Source: a virus
DNA length: 28,738 nt
Virus record (IMG/VR): IMGVR_UViG_3300033816_000375
Coordinates: 1 to 28,738 of that record
Direction: 5' to 3' (one strand)
This document shows positions 7,018 through 15,303 of the stretch, one piece after another; positions within the stretch are counted from its first letter, which is position 1, and the number at the start of each line of letters is the position of its first letter. The notes beneath the pieces are model-generated. The model was not told the origin of the DNA. It made no database searches and saw only the letters and a list, made by a program, of their open reading frames with translations. Made by a program: the position numbers and the translations under genes.

Positions 7018-8151
7018 TTATGAATCTGAAGCAGCGTCAGCGAATGCAATTGCATCCTCTTCTTCCCACTGAATACCAAAGCGGACGAATACTGTGTACT
7101 CAATTGTGTCCTTCTTTGCTACGTATTCACGGTTTACAGTGATGTCACGCTGGAATCCCCATACACGGTTTGCAGGGAATGTCAAGTCGATATAGCCTGC
7201 TGGGTAGTAAGGAACTTCCTGAACTTCAATTCCGAGAACACGAGTTGTACGTGCTCCACCGAATGTCTGTCCGATACCATCAAGGTATGATTGGCGGTTT
7301 GCCTGGGTTGATCCTGGCATCTGGCCTGCAAATGCTTCTGCTACTGCATCAGCAAGTGTACCGTTGTTCTTAACGATTCCACCGAATGCGTCTGTACCTG
7401 CGTAGAACTTAAGATTGTTCTTAAGTGCACGGTACTTACGTGGCATTGCATTGATGATGCCCTGCATTACATCAGGTGTCCAAGCATTATCTGCTACGGT
7501 CACTACTGACTCATGTGCATCTCCGTTTGTCTTTACCTTGTTGATAAAGCCTGGCATGATTGACAAGAATGCTCCTGTTGAACCATCACCATTGATAGCG
7601 AGATCTTCGATATCGTTTGCGAATGCATTTGTCATCAAGCGTACTAAGTGATCTTCTAGAGCGTCACCTTCTACACCATCTTCCAATGATTCTGCTGTTA
7701 CTTCCCAATCAAGACGAATCTTCTTGGTAGTAAGTTCGACCTTAGAGAATGTTGCACCTGTGTTTGTGTAGTTACCAATTGCTTGTGCTGCTGCACGGAT
7801 TACACGCTCACCGACGTTTACCTTCTCAAGTTCCATTGAATTAGCCTTCATTGTTACACGACGGCCATCCTTTGCTAATACTGTAGCGTCCCAAACATAG
7901 TCGATAAAACGACGTGCTTGCTCAGGGCGCAAAATTCCAGAAGCCGCTGAACCACTAGGGTTAACAGCGTTTGCTCCGCTTGTAGATCCAAGAGTTGCTG
8001 TTGGAATGTTTCCAAGTGTATTTGCACCTGGGTTTGCTACTCCACCAATTCCACCTGATGCGAAAGCACCTTGACCCTGATACAGACCTGGAGTTTCTCC
8101 TCCTAGATTTGCTTCAGCGCCTGGCTGGTTTTTGATTATTTCTTCTGACAT
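7018..8151 (-). CDS. Major capsid protein (HK97 fold)
   Basis: A 377-aa shell protein. The start at 8151 (MSEEII) is chosen because AGGAGGTGA lies just before it, although the frame is open to 8178. The first 80 residues are Gly/Asn/Ala-rich and probably disordered. The rest has features usual for HK97-type capsids: an N-arm/E-loop region (TMKANSMELEKVNVGERVIR), a spine-helix-like segment (LEDHLVRLMTNAFANDIEDLAING), a central P-domain part (MPRKYRALKNNLKFYAGTDA) and a beta-strand end (NREYVAKKDTIEYTVFVRFG). It directly follows the protease/scaffold gene, the standard order, and is followed by a strong hairpin. Confidence 0.88.
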   Translation of the reverse strand: MSEEIIKNQPGAEANLGGETPGLYQGQGAFASGGIGGVANPGANTLGNIPTATLGSTSGANAVNPSGSAASGILRPEQARRFIDYVWDATVLAKDGRRVTMKANSMELEKVNVGERVIRAAAQAIGNYTNTGATFSKVELTTKKIRLDWEVTAESLEDGVEGDALEDHLVRLMTNAFANDIEDLAINGDGSTGAFLSIMPGFINKVKTNGDAHESVVTVADNAWTPDVMQGIINAMPRKYRALKNNLKFYAGTDAFGGIVKNNGTLADAVAEAFAGQMPGSTQANRQSYLDGIGQTFGGARTTRVLGIEVQEVPYYPAGYIDLTFPANRVWGFQRDITVNREYVAKKDTIEYTVFVRFGIQWEEEDAIAFADAASDS

Positions 8152-8174
8152 ATTGTCACCTCCTAGTGATTTGT

Positions 8175-8753
8175 TCATTTGAATAGATCGGCTGTTTTGA
8201 GGAAACTACCGCCCCATAGGGATTTTTCAACCATTTCAGGCTGAGACTGGAAGATATCGCCGATATCTCCAGACTTTCGGAATGCGGTGTCTGCTTCCAC
8301 AGCGTCTACTCGTTTTCCAAATTCATTAAACTCATTTGATACTGCTGCAATATCTTTTGCAACTGCTGCAAATGAATCCTTTACTGTATCAACATCGACC
8401 TTTGAAGACTTAAGAAGTTCTACTTCTGCTTGCAAAGACTTTACTGTTGACACTAGATCGCTAAAGGCTGATTCTAGAGTATTTTTCATTTCAGTAACTG
8501 CTTCTGCAATTACCTCTTCTGACTTAGATACTTCTACAACTGCTTCTGTTACTGCCTCGACTGCTTCAGCATCTTCTGCTTTTACAATCTCTTCTGCTAC
8601 AACTTCATCAGTCTTGACAACATCTGCTGTCTCAACCTCTTCTGCCTTAGCAACTTCCTCAGTAACCTCTGCAACTGATGCATCTGCCTCTGGAGCGACC
8701 ACAACATCTTCAATTACGTCTGTCTTTTCAACTTGTGTTTTTGATTTTGTCAT
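8175..8753 (-). CDS. Nested scaffold protein from an internal in-frame start
   Basis: An ATG at residue 254 of the protease gene (MTKSKTQVEKTD) is preceded by a strong AAGGAGG site with 8-nt spacing. Translation from there would give a 192-aa acidic, Ala/Val/Glu-rich, helical protein lacking the protease domain. Its C-terminal half has heptad-like stretches (LVSTVKSLQAEVELLKSS). This copies the lambda C/Nu3 arrangement, in which a scaffold is read from inside the protease gene. Expression is inferred only from the ribosome-binding site and the domain boundary. Confidence 0.65.
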   Translation of the reverse strand: MTKSKTQVEKTDVIEDVVVAPEADASVAEVTEEVAKAEEVETADVVKTDEVVAEEIVKAEDAEAVEAVTEAVVEVSKSEEVIAEAVTEMKNTLESAFSDLVSTVKSLQAEVELLKSSKVDVDTVKDSFAAVAKDIAAVSNEFNEFGKRVDAVEADTAFRKSGDIGDIFQSQPEMVEKSLWGGSFLKTADLFK

Positions 8754-9512
8754 AGGTTGTACCTCCTTGTTAATCTTAGAAGTATTAATGCCTTTAGCAC
8801 TATCAACTAAGAATTTTATCATGTCTGTCTTTTCATTATCCGTTTTTTCAACGAAACCTATATTTTCCATTTGCTCACCAGTAGTTGGGCTTACCTCTGA
8901 CTCATTTTCTGAAACCATTACGAGACCTGATTCCTTATCATAAAAAACATTCTCTAAAACTGTTTCATCGCCTTTGATAACATCTACGCCATCAACCTTC
9001 TCAACAGATACAATGTTTGCAAATTGATTTGCTGGGGAATCTACAAGACTCAACTCAATCAAATCATATTGCTTAATAATTCTAATTGCTTTGTCTGACT
9101 TTTCGTCAAACCCTTCATCCCATTTGTTCATTCGGCCACCAATAGAAAAACCAGTCAAAGTTCCATCTAGAACTTTCTCCCAAGTATCTTGTGCACCCTT
9201 TGAAACATATGCTGATACAAATACGCCATTATAAAACTTCTTTGAATCTGGATCAAAATACTTATCTGCTTTAAATGAAACCATCTTTCCTACTGCTAGT
9301 GGTTGATGCATTTCTCTGATGTTCCCTCGAAATTTTGCAAATGCATCCATTGACGCTTCTGCTGTTACAATGTCATCTTGCTTATCAACATTGTCTAAAG
9401 ATGCAAAACCAGAAACAATTCTACGCTCCTTATCCACCTTAGTAAGTGGCATGGAAAGACGTAGATTTTCCCCATCTGAGTTCCAATGGGCCTTGGATAT
9501 ATTGCTCACCAT
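8175..9512 (-). CDS. XkdF-like prohead protease fused to an acidic scaffold region
   Basis: A 445-aa protein between the portal and capsid genes. Residues about 25-165 look like a phage prohead serine protease of the XkdF/U35 type: RIVSGFASLDNVDKQDDIV, a candidate catalytic His69 in REMHQPLAVG, Ser123 in LTGFSIGGR, and the family-typical ELSLVDSPAN at 154-162. Residues about 250-440 are Glu/Ala/Val-rich and coiled-coil-like, as in scaffolds. The ATG at 9512 has AAGGAGGG 9 nt upstream. A TATAAT box also lies only 3 nt before this ATG. The gene probably yields both this fusion and a separate scaffold (see the nested entry). Co-occurrence with a PBSX-type portal is consistent. Confidence 0.85.
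   Translation of the reverse strand: MVSNISKAHWNSDGENLRLSMPLTKVDKERRIVSGFASLDNVDKQDDIVTAEASMDAFAKFRGNIREMHQPLAVGKMVSFKADKYFDPDSKKFYNGVFVSAYVSKGAQDTWEKVLDGTLTGFSIGGRMNKWDEGFDEKSDKAIRIIKQYDLIELSLVDSPANQFANIVSVEKVDGVDVIKGDETVLENVFYDKESGLVMVSENESEVSPTTGEQMENIGFVEKTDNEKTDMIKFLVDSAKGINTSKINKEVQPMTKSKTQVEKTDVIEDVVVAPEADASVAEVTEEVAKAEEVETADVVKTDEVVAEEIVKAEDAEAVEAVTEAVVEVSKSEEVIAEAVTEMKNTLESAFSDLVSTVKSLQAEVELLKSSKVDVDTVKDSFAAVAKDIAAVSNEFNEFGKRVDAVEADTAFRKSGDIGDIFQSQPEMVEKSLWGGSFLKTADLFK
8762..8768 (-). promoter_or_regulatory. Internal ribosome-binding site for the scaffold
   Basis: AAGGAGG on the minus strand, 8 nt before the internal ATG at 8753. Here it encodes Lys-Glu inside the protease/scaffold frame. 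It is as strong as the sites before true gene starts in this window. Confidence 0.65.
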
Positions 9513-9564
9513 TATATTATACCCTCCTTTTTATATAAGTCTCACATTTTGGACAAATTGGACA

Positions 9565-11157
9565 TTAAGGAGTTTTTCTTCCTTCGCCCTTTGGATTTCG
9601 TCCAGCGACAGTTGACGAACTGTCAGAATTGTTATTTGTTCTTTCAGCATCTCTTGCTCTTGTTGTGTTTGCCTCTGCTGCTGCCTCTGGTTTAAGATCT
9701 AGGACATCGTCCCCACCATCTCTTTGTGGCATATCCAAAACAACTCTTGCCTCGTTAGGAGTCATGATCTGATTCTTAACATAACGCTCAAGGATTTGAG
9801 ACTGAGCAATTTCATCAGTGAGTGTTAACTCGTTAAATACAAACTCAATGATGTCTGTCTTTTCACGAATAATCTTGTTGATCATTTTTTCAAGTTGTCT
9901 TTGTGCTGGTCTTGCAACCTGCTCCTTAAAGGTACGATCCTGTGCAAGTGCTGCTGCAATAGATCCAGAATCGCCACCCCCAAGTTTAGACAATGGCACT
10001 TGATGTGCTACTAGGATGTCATCACGGTTTTGCTTACGATACTCTTTAAATGAGCCGTCCTGTATACCGTCTTCGATGGGCTCCATCTTGAATTCTACTT
10101 TGTTGTTTTCGCTATCACCTGGAAGTGGAATATATAGCGTTCTGTGTGACTGTCCTCTGAGATTTGTCTGCAAGAATCGGAACATCTTATCTTCTGCATC
10201 TCCAGAAAGTTTTGCACCCTTTAACGTTACAACATAACGTGGCACTGCCTTGTTTGCAAAGTAGTCGATATTGTATTGTGAGGCAAGTGAGTCTCCATGT
10301 AGTGAGTTGATAGCCGACATAATGTCTGGCACTCCGTAGAATGTGTTGAGAGGTGAATATTGCTTAAAGTGAATAATCTCGTTTGGTCTAGCATCTGTTG
10401 TTAGTGGGTTTTGATTCTTTGCACCAAAGTTGCGGAAGTAGACAATCTTATTTCCAATGATCTGGACATATCCATCCTTTAGTCTTCTAACTCGCATTGT
10501 TGTCGCTGGGATATGCCCAACATAACCAATATCTCCACGAGTTGTTCTACCAATTTCAAGATAACCATTTCCAGTTGACTGTAGGTCTGTGTAAACCTTT
10601 TCCATTGTGGCTGTAAATGAGTCATCGTCATTAAGTGACTCTAGCCAGTCTCTTGCTTCAATCTTTGTTCTTTCAATTCTCTTTCGTGCCTTCTGTGTTG
10701 CACTGTTGTCTTCTGATGACTCAAGTCTCATCATTGTTCGTTGAGAAACCTTAAACTCATATCCAAGTCCTACAATGTTTTCTACTTTGGCATCGATTGC
10801 TGCGTGGTTTGCAAAAGATGTGTCGTAGTAGTTTGCTAATTCATAAAGGTTCCAAGGTGGTGTAATTACATCAAACATTCCATAGCCATTTACATATACT
10901 AGTCCTGGGTTTATCTCTTTTGATTGTGCTCCGTCAATACCGCTTTTTCCAGCAAGTGCTGCAGTTGTATATTGTGTTGTTGGTTCAATCATCTTTGTTG
11001 CAGACCTACTAATGCGTCTTTTAAAGTTTGCTTCTAGTCCGTCAAGAGACTTTAATGTTTCCCAGTTACCACTAAATGGATCTGACTTGGAGAATGGATC
11101 ATCCTTGCTAACTGCGTGGTCAATGCTTGCACCAATAATTAGTTCTTGATCTTCCAT
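9565..11157 (-). CDS. Portal protein (PBSX/XkdE-type family)
   Basis: A 530-aa portal forming the ring through which DNA enters and leaves the head. Diagnostic-looking parts are the N-terminal YDTSFANHAAIDAKVENIVG, the wing/stem region EIIHFKQYSPLNTFYGVPDI, SQYNIDYFANKAVPRYVV, and the clip-to-crown segment DDILVAHQVPLSKLGGGDSG. These are typical of PBSX-type phage portals. The C-terminal 60 residues are Asn/Ser/Arg-rich and probably disordered. The ATG begins 2 nt after the previous stop. The protease gene follows. No terminase gene lies upstream, which is unusual. Confidence 0.9.
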   Translation of the reverse strand: MEDQELIIGASIDHAVSKDDPFSKSDPFSGNWETLKSLDGLEANFKRRISRSATKMIEPTTQYTTAALAGKSGIDGAQSKEINPGLVYVNGYGMFDVITPPWNLYELANYYDTSFANHAAIDAKVENIVGLGYEFKVSQRTMMRLESSEDNSATQKARKRIERTKIEARDWLESLNDDDSFTATMEKVYTDLQSTGNGYLEIGRTTRGDIGYVGHIPATTMRVRRLKDGYVQIIGNKIVYFRNFGAKNQNPLTTDARPNEIIHFKQYSPLNTFYGVPDIMSAINSLHGDSLASQYNIDYFANKAVPRYVVTLKGAKLSGDAEDKMFRFLQTNLRGQSHRTLYIPLPGDSENNKVEFKMEPIEDGIQDGSFKEYRKQNRDDILVAHQVPLSKLGGGDSGSIAAALAQDRTFKEQVARPAQRQLEKMINKIIREKTDIIEFVFNELTLTDEIAQSQILERYVKNQIMTPNEARVVLDMPQRDGGDDVLDLKPEAAAEANTTRARDAERTNNNSDSSSTVAGRNPKGEGRKTP

Positions 11158-11159
11158 GA

Positions 11160-11546
11160 TTACTCCTCGTCCCCGTACTTAGCGATTGTGTCCTTTGCTG
11201 CCTGAACAGCACCTAAGTCATTTAGAGATGGAATAAGTCCAGCCTTTAGTCTGTCAACTTGTTCTGAGTACTCTTCTTCTGACACTCTGGTTAATCCTGG
11301 AATAAATACGCATGTACCGTCTCCTGGATCGCCGTAGTGCATTGCAGTCTTTTTTAGTTCTGCCATTCTAGAGATATCGTTTTTATCTGAAGGAATGTTA
11401 AGTACGGAACCATTTCCGTCTGTAAACCACTTGCCATTTGCCTTCTTATAGACATAAAGGCCCCAGTCATAGTTTTTCTCAATGACTTGTCGTCTTACAT
11501 TTTTTACAATTGGCTCACCAGTTTTTGGGTTTATTAAGGAATCCAT
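11160..11546 (-). CDS. Small portal-linked protein of unknown function
   Basis: A 128-aa soluble protein, not recognised. It opens with MDSLINPKTGEPIVKNVRRQ and contains DWGLYVYKKANGKWFTDGNG and MHYGDPGDGTCVFIPGLTRV, then a helical acidic end. It is read just before the portal gene with a 2-nt gap, so it probably belongs to head assembly. A GTG at 11552 would add two residues, but the ATG at 11546 is preferred because a TATACT box ends 7 nt before it and no Shine-Dalgarno sequence is present, the leaderless arrangement seen elsewhere here. Confidence 0.7.
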   Translation of the reverse strand: MDSLINPKTGEPIVKNVRRQVIEKNYDWGLYVYKKANGKWFTDGNGSVLNIPSDKNDISRMAELKKTAMHYGDPGDGTCVFIPGLTRVSEEEYSEQVDRLKAGLIPSLNDLGAVQAAKDTIAKYGDEE

Positions 11547-11553
11547 ATCCACA

Positions 11554-11562
11554 AGTATACCA
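11554..11562 (-). promoter_or_regulatory. Extended -10 promoter, leaderless, for the portal operon
   Basis: TGGTATACT on the minus strand. Seven bases separate it from the ATG at 11546, which places the expected transcription start at the start codon. It lies right after the stop codon of the LamG-type gene and would drive the portal-protease-capsid genes. Confidence 0.63.
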
Positions 11563-11564
11563 TA

Positions 11565-14500
11565 TTAAACTGGATCAACTATAAATTTGGACCAGTTGAC
11601 GTCCGTATACAGAGAGTACCCATAATCTTTTAGGGTTACTGGATAATCGTCGTTGACTATTATTTTGTTTGTTCCTGTATAACTTTTATAAACTTCTGAT
11701 GGGTTTACTCCATAATAACTGGTTTCAGAAAGGACAAGGACTTTGTTCCAGTTAAAGGAAGGAGCATTCCAGAACTCCCAGTCTAACCCAGAACTAGACA
11801 AAACCTTAACCCTAAACCATGGCCTTTCTGATACGTTTTGAACTTCCTGCAAGTTAGTTGACTGATAGTAGGAAATGCTATTAAATAGTAGTGGGCCAGT
11901 TAGCCTTATGGCACCCTCAAAAGACGAAAAGACTAGACTGTCAGAAAAACTTATTCCCATAAAGCCCCACTCTTGAAGAGTTAAGACTGGCTCTTTTACA
12001 ATCTTTCCGTTCCAATAAAACCCAATTCCGTCTTGAACCAAACCAGTCTTTGCATCTATTGCATATATTTTTGCTCTTCGTCCACTAGGGTCGCTTGCAA
12101 CCATGTAGAACTTTAGGTATGCAGTTTTACTTTCTATTTCAAATATTTGTGTAGGGGCATATGGGAAATAGTCTCCATCAAACCTGACTGCCATCTGCAT
12201 TGCAATTGCTTTAAAATCGTTTGCCCTGCTAGTATTAATTGGAATTAACAATCCCCTATTTACGAGTGGATCATATTTTCCTCTAACCTGTACCCCGCTT
12301 GTTTTGGTAAGATACAGATATGAAGACGATCCACTATAAATTGAAAATGGATTTTGTTTTTTAAAATCATAATATATTCCTGTTTTTGTATAAGGATAAA
12401 TTGGAGTTCCAAATCTTGTTCCAATTGGGCTTGCATCAGACTCATTGAGTGCTTGCGAAGCATAAGCAAGTTTTTTAATATTCACATTATTTGTATCTGA
12501 GTCTTTTACGTTTATGTCAATATGAGTAACAATCGAAAGGTCATTAAAGTCTACGCCAGAAGGTGGGTAGATTATCATGTTATCTACAACTTCATATTTT
12601 GTTGTCATCCAGTCCGAGCCTGGAACTAAAATTCCATTTCTAGAAGGGCGTTCTGTTTTTGTGAAATAAAAAGAAGTTTGGTTTGCCCCTAATTCTGTAT
12701 ATTGAAAAGTCACATAACTTTTAACAACTGATCCATCTGTATCATATCTATAATCTTTTGATATTTTATTTTTAAGATCTTCATAGTCGTTATATCCAGT
12801 AAATAAATAGTTATCAAGTGACTCATAAGTTCTTTGAACTGGAAGTCCGTATTCATTTGCAAGTTCTGCATATGTCCATTCGACTGGATCAGTTTCTATT
12901 GCAATGGTTTTTGATGGTATCGGATAGTCAATATTAAACTGAACAAAGTCAAGATCAAAATACTGATCCCCCCTTTTATCTAAAACTGATTCAGCAAAAT
13001 ATGTTAGAGGAATTTGATCTTCCCAATATGCGTTTGCAGATACAGACAATTTATAGGTATCAAAAACTTTGTTTGCAATAAGTGTATAACTAGCAACATG
13101 ATCAATTAGCGCATCTTCCTCATTAACAAAAACTCCTCCTCCAGAAATACCTCCATTGACAGTGCTTGTTACTCCTCCAGAAGGTGGCATAGAGGTAGTG
13201 TCTATCCCACCATCTATATTAATTAATTGATTATTTTGATATACAGCAAATAAGTCTTCGTTCCATACTGGGAATCCAAGTTCATTAAATAGTCCCCTAA
13301 TTTTTTGGAAATTATATTTTGTACAAACCCCGACCTTATAAATTTTCCCAGTGAAGGTAGAATTTCCAAGTTTGTCTCCACCCACATACAATCTTAAATC
13401 AGATAACGAACCAAAGAATTCTGATGCTCGCTCTCCAAATCTTGAAACAAATGCTGGGATGTTTACTCCTATGTCAACTAGTTCTCCTGGCTCGGCAACT
13501 AGTGGTGAGTACAAGGTTTGTGGAGTTCCCTGATAATTAATCGAGTATGATATCTGATTATTAATTAATTCTATTGCAAAATAACTGCTACTGTTTTCTT
13601 TTTCAATTCTAAATAAAGTTTGTGTTTCAGGTGATGACTGAGGCAATCTAAAACAACCATAAAATGCAGATGTTGAACTTTTTAAAAAGTCAAAGTTTTC
13701 AAACAATATGTGTCCAGAAACATTGTCCCACGAAGAGTTAGGTCTAAATGAAAAAAAGTTTACTGTGTCTGAAGACTGCACCAAGTTACAGTCTGAGAAC
13801 AACTCTTCTTGTGTTTTTGCAGAAAGCAGAATTTGTGGTAGTGGGTTTTTTGAAACAGACAAACCCCTATTCTGTATCAAGGTGTTGTCGTTAAATGCCT
13901 GCTTCCAAGATCCTATTTTTGGATACTGATAATTAGCAGAATAATTTGCAAAAGCATAATCTATAAAAACTGAGGTTCCGCTATAAGATGTATTAATGTT
14001 TTCTGGTATTTCAACTCCTTGACCGAAAACAAACTTTCGCTTTGTTACTGCTGTAGGCACAACATATGGATAAATTGCAACACAATCTATATCGATTGGG
14101 AACACATCTTCATGTGTATAAAATCCTATCCAGTCTTGATCTTTTTCATTTACAGTCATTTCTGGAAACTCTAATACGGCAGGATTATAACTAAAAGATA
14201 TAACTTCTTGTCCATTAATTACAAGAGAGGCAGTATCTTTGCCAAGTCTTAAATGTACAAGCATTGGTCTTGTCCATTCACCAACATAGTACGTACTGTA
14301 ATCATTTCCTATTTTTAATCCTATAGACGGTCCGTCAACATAAATACCATCGTTAGATGCTACAGGGCCAATAATTCTTTTTCTATCATTTGAATATGAA
14401 TTTACTCTAATCCAAGTTTCTAACGTATATTGCTTAAATTTTCCAGATTCATTTAAAAATCCTAAGCCAGGAACTATTAGGGATGGGTTTGATCCATTAG

Positions 14501-15278
14501 GGTATAGGGCAGTTAAACTAGACGTCCCATAAACAATTGGAATTCCTAAATTTTTTGCTTTAAGCATGTTGTCAGAAACTAAGTAATATGCGTCAAGTTC
14601 TTGTAGGCCATAACATTTTGCAATAACGGCCTTTTGTGGAGAAATAGATATATCTGATGGAAGATCTATAGGAACAACTCCAAGAGATGTTGAAGAAAAT
14701 TCTTCTGACCATTGTCCAAAAGTTATTCCGTTTACTAAAAACACATCTTCTGTTTCTGATCCTCCTATAAAGTTAATTTTAAATACTAATTGTATTTTTG
14801 AGTCGTCTGGAGGTGTATCAAATGTTTCTGATATAAAAACCCAACTACTATTTATGATAGTGTCGTAGTTTTTTAAATGTGTAATAATCTGCCCACTAGT
14901 TGTATCTTCATACTGGTAGCCAATTTCAAATCCTACAATGTAGGCACTTTCAGAATAAAAATACCCTCCAACAGAAAATGTTTTTAAGTATGTGTTTAGA
15001 TCTCTTAAGTCCATAATCTCATTGCTTATTGCAACAATAGATGCAGACTCATTGCTAGTTGTGTCTGCTGTTATTTTACCTACATAACTATTAATAAATG
15101 GTTCGCCTATTGACTCTGAATACTCTTGATAAGTACCGCCAGAAATAGTCCAATTAGACAAGTTTCTCTGTTGCTCAGAAATTAAAGAAATATAGTCTAC
15201 ATTATCATCAAGGGCCCAAAGACCAGTCGGATGTTCTGCGAACACCTTTTCTGCGTATAGGTTTGATGGAGTAGACAT
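11565..15278 (-). CDS. Large LamG/concanavalin-like virion structural protein
   Basis: A 1237-aa protein, the longest gene in the window. At least two stretches look like LamG/concanavalin A-like jelly rolls: about 278-370 (YTLETWIRVNSYSNDRKRI then LVHLRLGKDTASLVINGQEV) and about 540-640 (FRIEKENSSSYFAIELINN and ADLRLYVGG-like strands). A third beta-rich region is near the C-terminus. Such domains in phage proteins usually bind glycans on the host surface or decorate the virion. No signal peptide or catalytic motif is seen. It is unusual for such a protein to lie between a reductase gene and the portal gene. It starts with a near-leaderless promoter. Confidence 0.72.
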   Translation of the reverse strand: MSTPSNLYAEKVFAEHPTGLWALDDNVDYISLISEQQRNLSNWTISGGTYQEYSESIGEPFINSYVGKITADTTSNESASIVAISNEIMDLRDLNTYLKTFSVGGYFYSESAYIVGFEIGYQYEDTTSGQIITHLKNYDTIINSSWVFISETFDTPPDDSKIQLVFKINFIGGSETEDVFLVNGITFGQWSEEFSSTSLGVVPIDLPSDISISPQKAVIAKCYGLQELDAYYLVSDNMLKAKNLGIPIVYGTSSLTALYPNGSNPSLIVPGLGFLNESGKFKQYTLETWIRVNSYSNDRKRIIGPVASNDGIYVDGPSIGLKIGNDYSTYYVGEWTRPMLVHLRLGKDTASLVINGQEVISFSYNPAVLEFPEMTVNEKDQDWIGFYTHEDVFPIDIDCVAIYPYVVPTAVTKRKFVFGQGVEIPENINTSYSGTSVFIDYAFANYSANYQYPKIGSWKQAFNDNTLIQNRGLSVSKNPLPQILLSAKTQEELFSDCNLVQSSDTVNFFSFRPNSSWDNVSGHILFENFDFLKSSTSAFYGCFRLPQSSPETQTLFRIEKENSSSYFAIELINNQISYSINYQGTPQTLYSPLVAEPGELVDIGVNIPAFVSRFGERASEFFGSLSDLRLYVGGDKLGNSTFTGKIYKVGVCTKYNFQKIRGLFNELGFPVWNEDLFAVYQNNQLINIDGGIDTTSMPPSGGVTSTVNGGISGGGVFVNEEDALIDHVASYTLIANKVFDTYKLSVSANAYWEDQIPLTYFAESVLDKRGDQYFDLDFVQFNIDYPIPSKTIAIETDPVEWTYAELANEYGLPVQRTYESLDNYLFTGYNDYEDLKNKISKDYRYDTDGSVVKSYVTFQYTELGANQTSFYFTKTERPSRNGILVPGSDWMTTKYEVVDNMIIYPPSGVDFNDLSIVTHIDINVKDSDTNNVNIKKLAYASQALNESDASPIGTRFGTPIYPYTKTGIYYDFKKQNPFSIYSGSSSYLYLTKTSGVQVRGKYDPLVNRGLLIPINTSRANDFKAIAMQMAVRFDGDYFPYAPTQIFEIESKTAYLKFYMVASDPSGRRAKIYAIDAKTGLVQDGIGFYWNGKIVKEPVLTLQEWGFMGISFSDSLVFSSFEGAIRLTGPLLFNSISYYQSTNLQEVQNVSERPWFRVKVLSSSGLDWEFWNAPSFNWNKVLVLSETSYYGVNPSEVYKSYTGTNKIIVNDDYPVTLKDYGYSLYTDVNWSKFIVDPV

Positions 15279-15287
15279 TATGAGTCT

Positions 15288-15296
15288 ATTTTACCA
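15288..15296 (-). promoter_or_regulatory. Extended -10 promoter for the LamG-type gene
   Basis: TGGTAAAAT on the minus strand, 9 nt before the ATG at 15278, so the leader would be only a few bases. No Shine-Dalgarno sequence is present. Confidence 0.52.
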
Positions 15297-15303
15297 CAGA
15301 AGA

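Noticed and set aside
8287-8943. A 218-codon Ser/Thr-rich plus-strand frame
   Set aside because: It mirrors the Glu/Ala/Val-rich scaffold on the minus strand. Biased codons leave the opposite strand open.
9516-9521. TATAAT just before the protease start
   Set aside because: It is only 3 nt from the ATG, lacks the TG-N element (GGG instead) and lies between a good AAGGAGGG site and the start, so a ribosome-binding reading is simpler.
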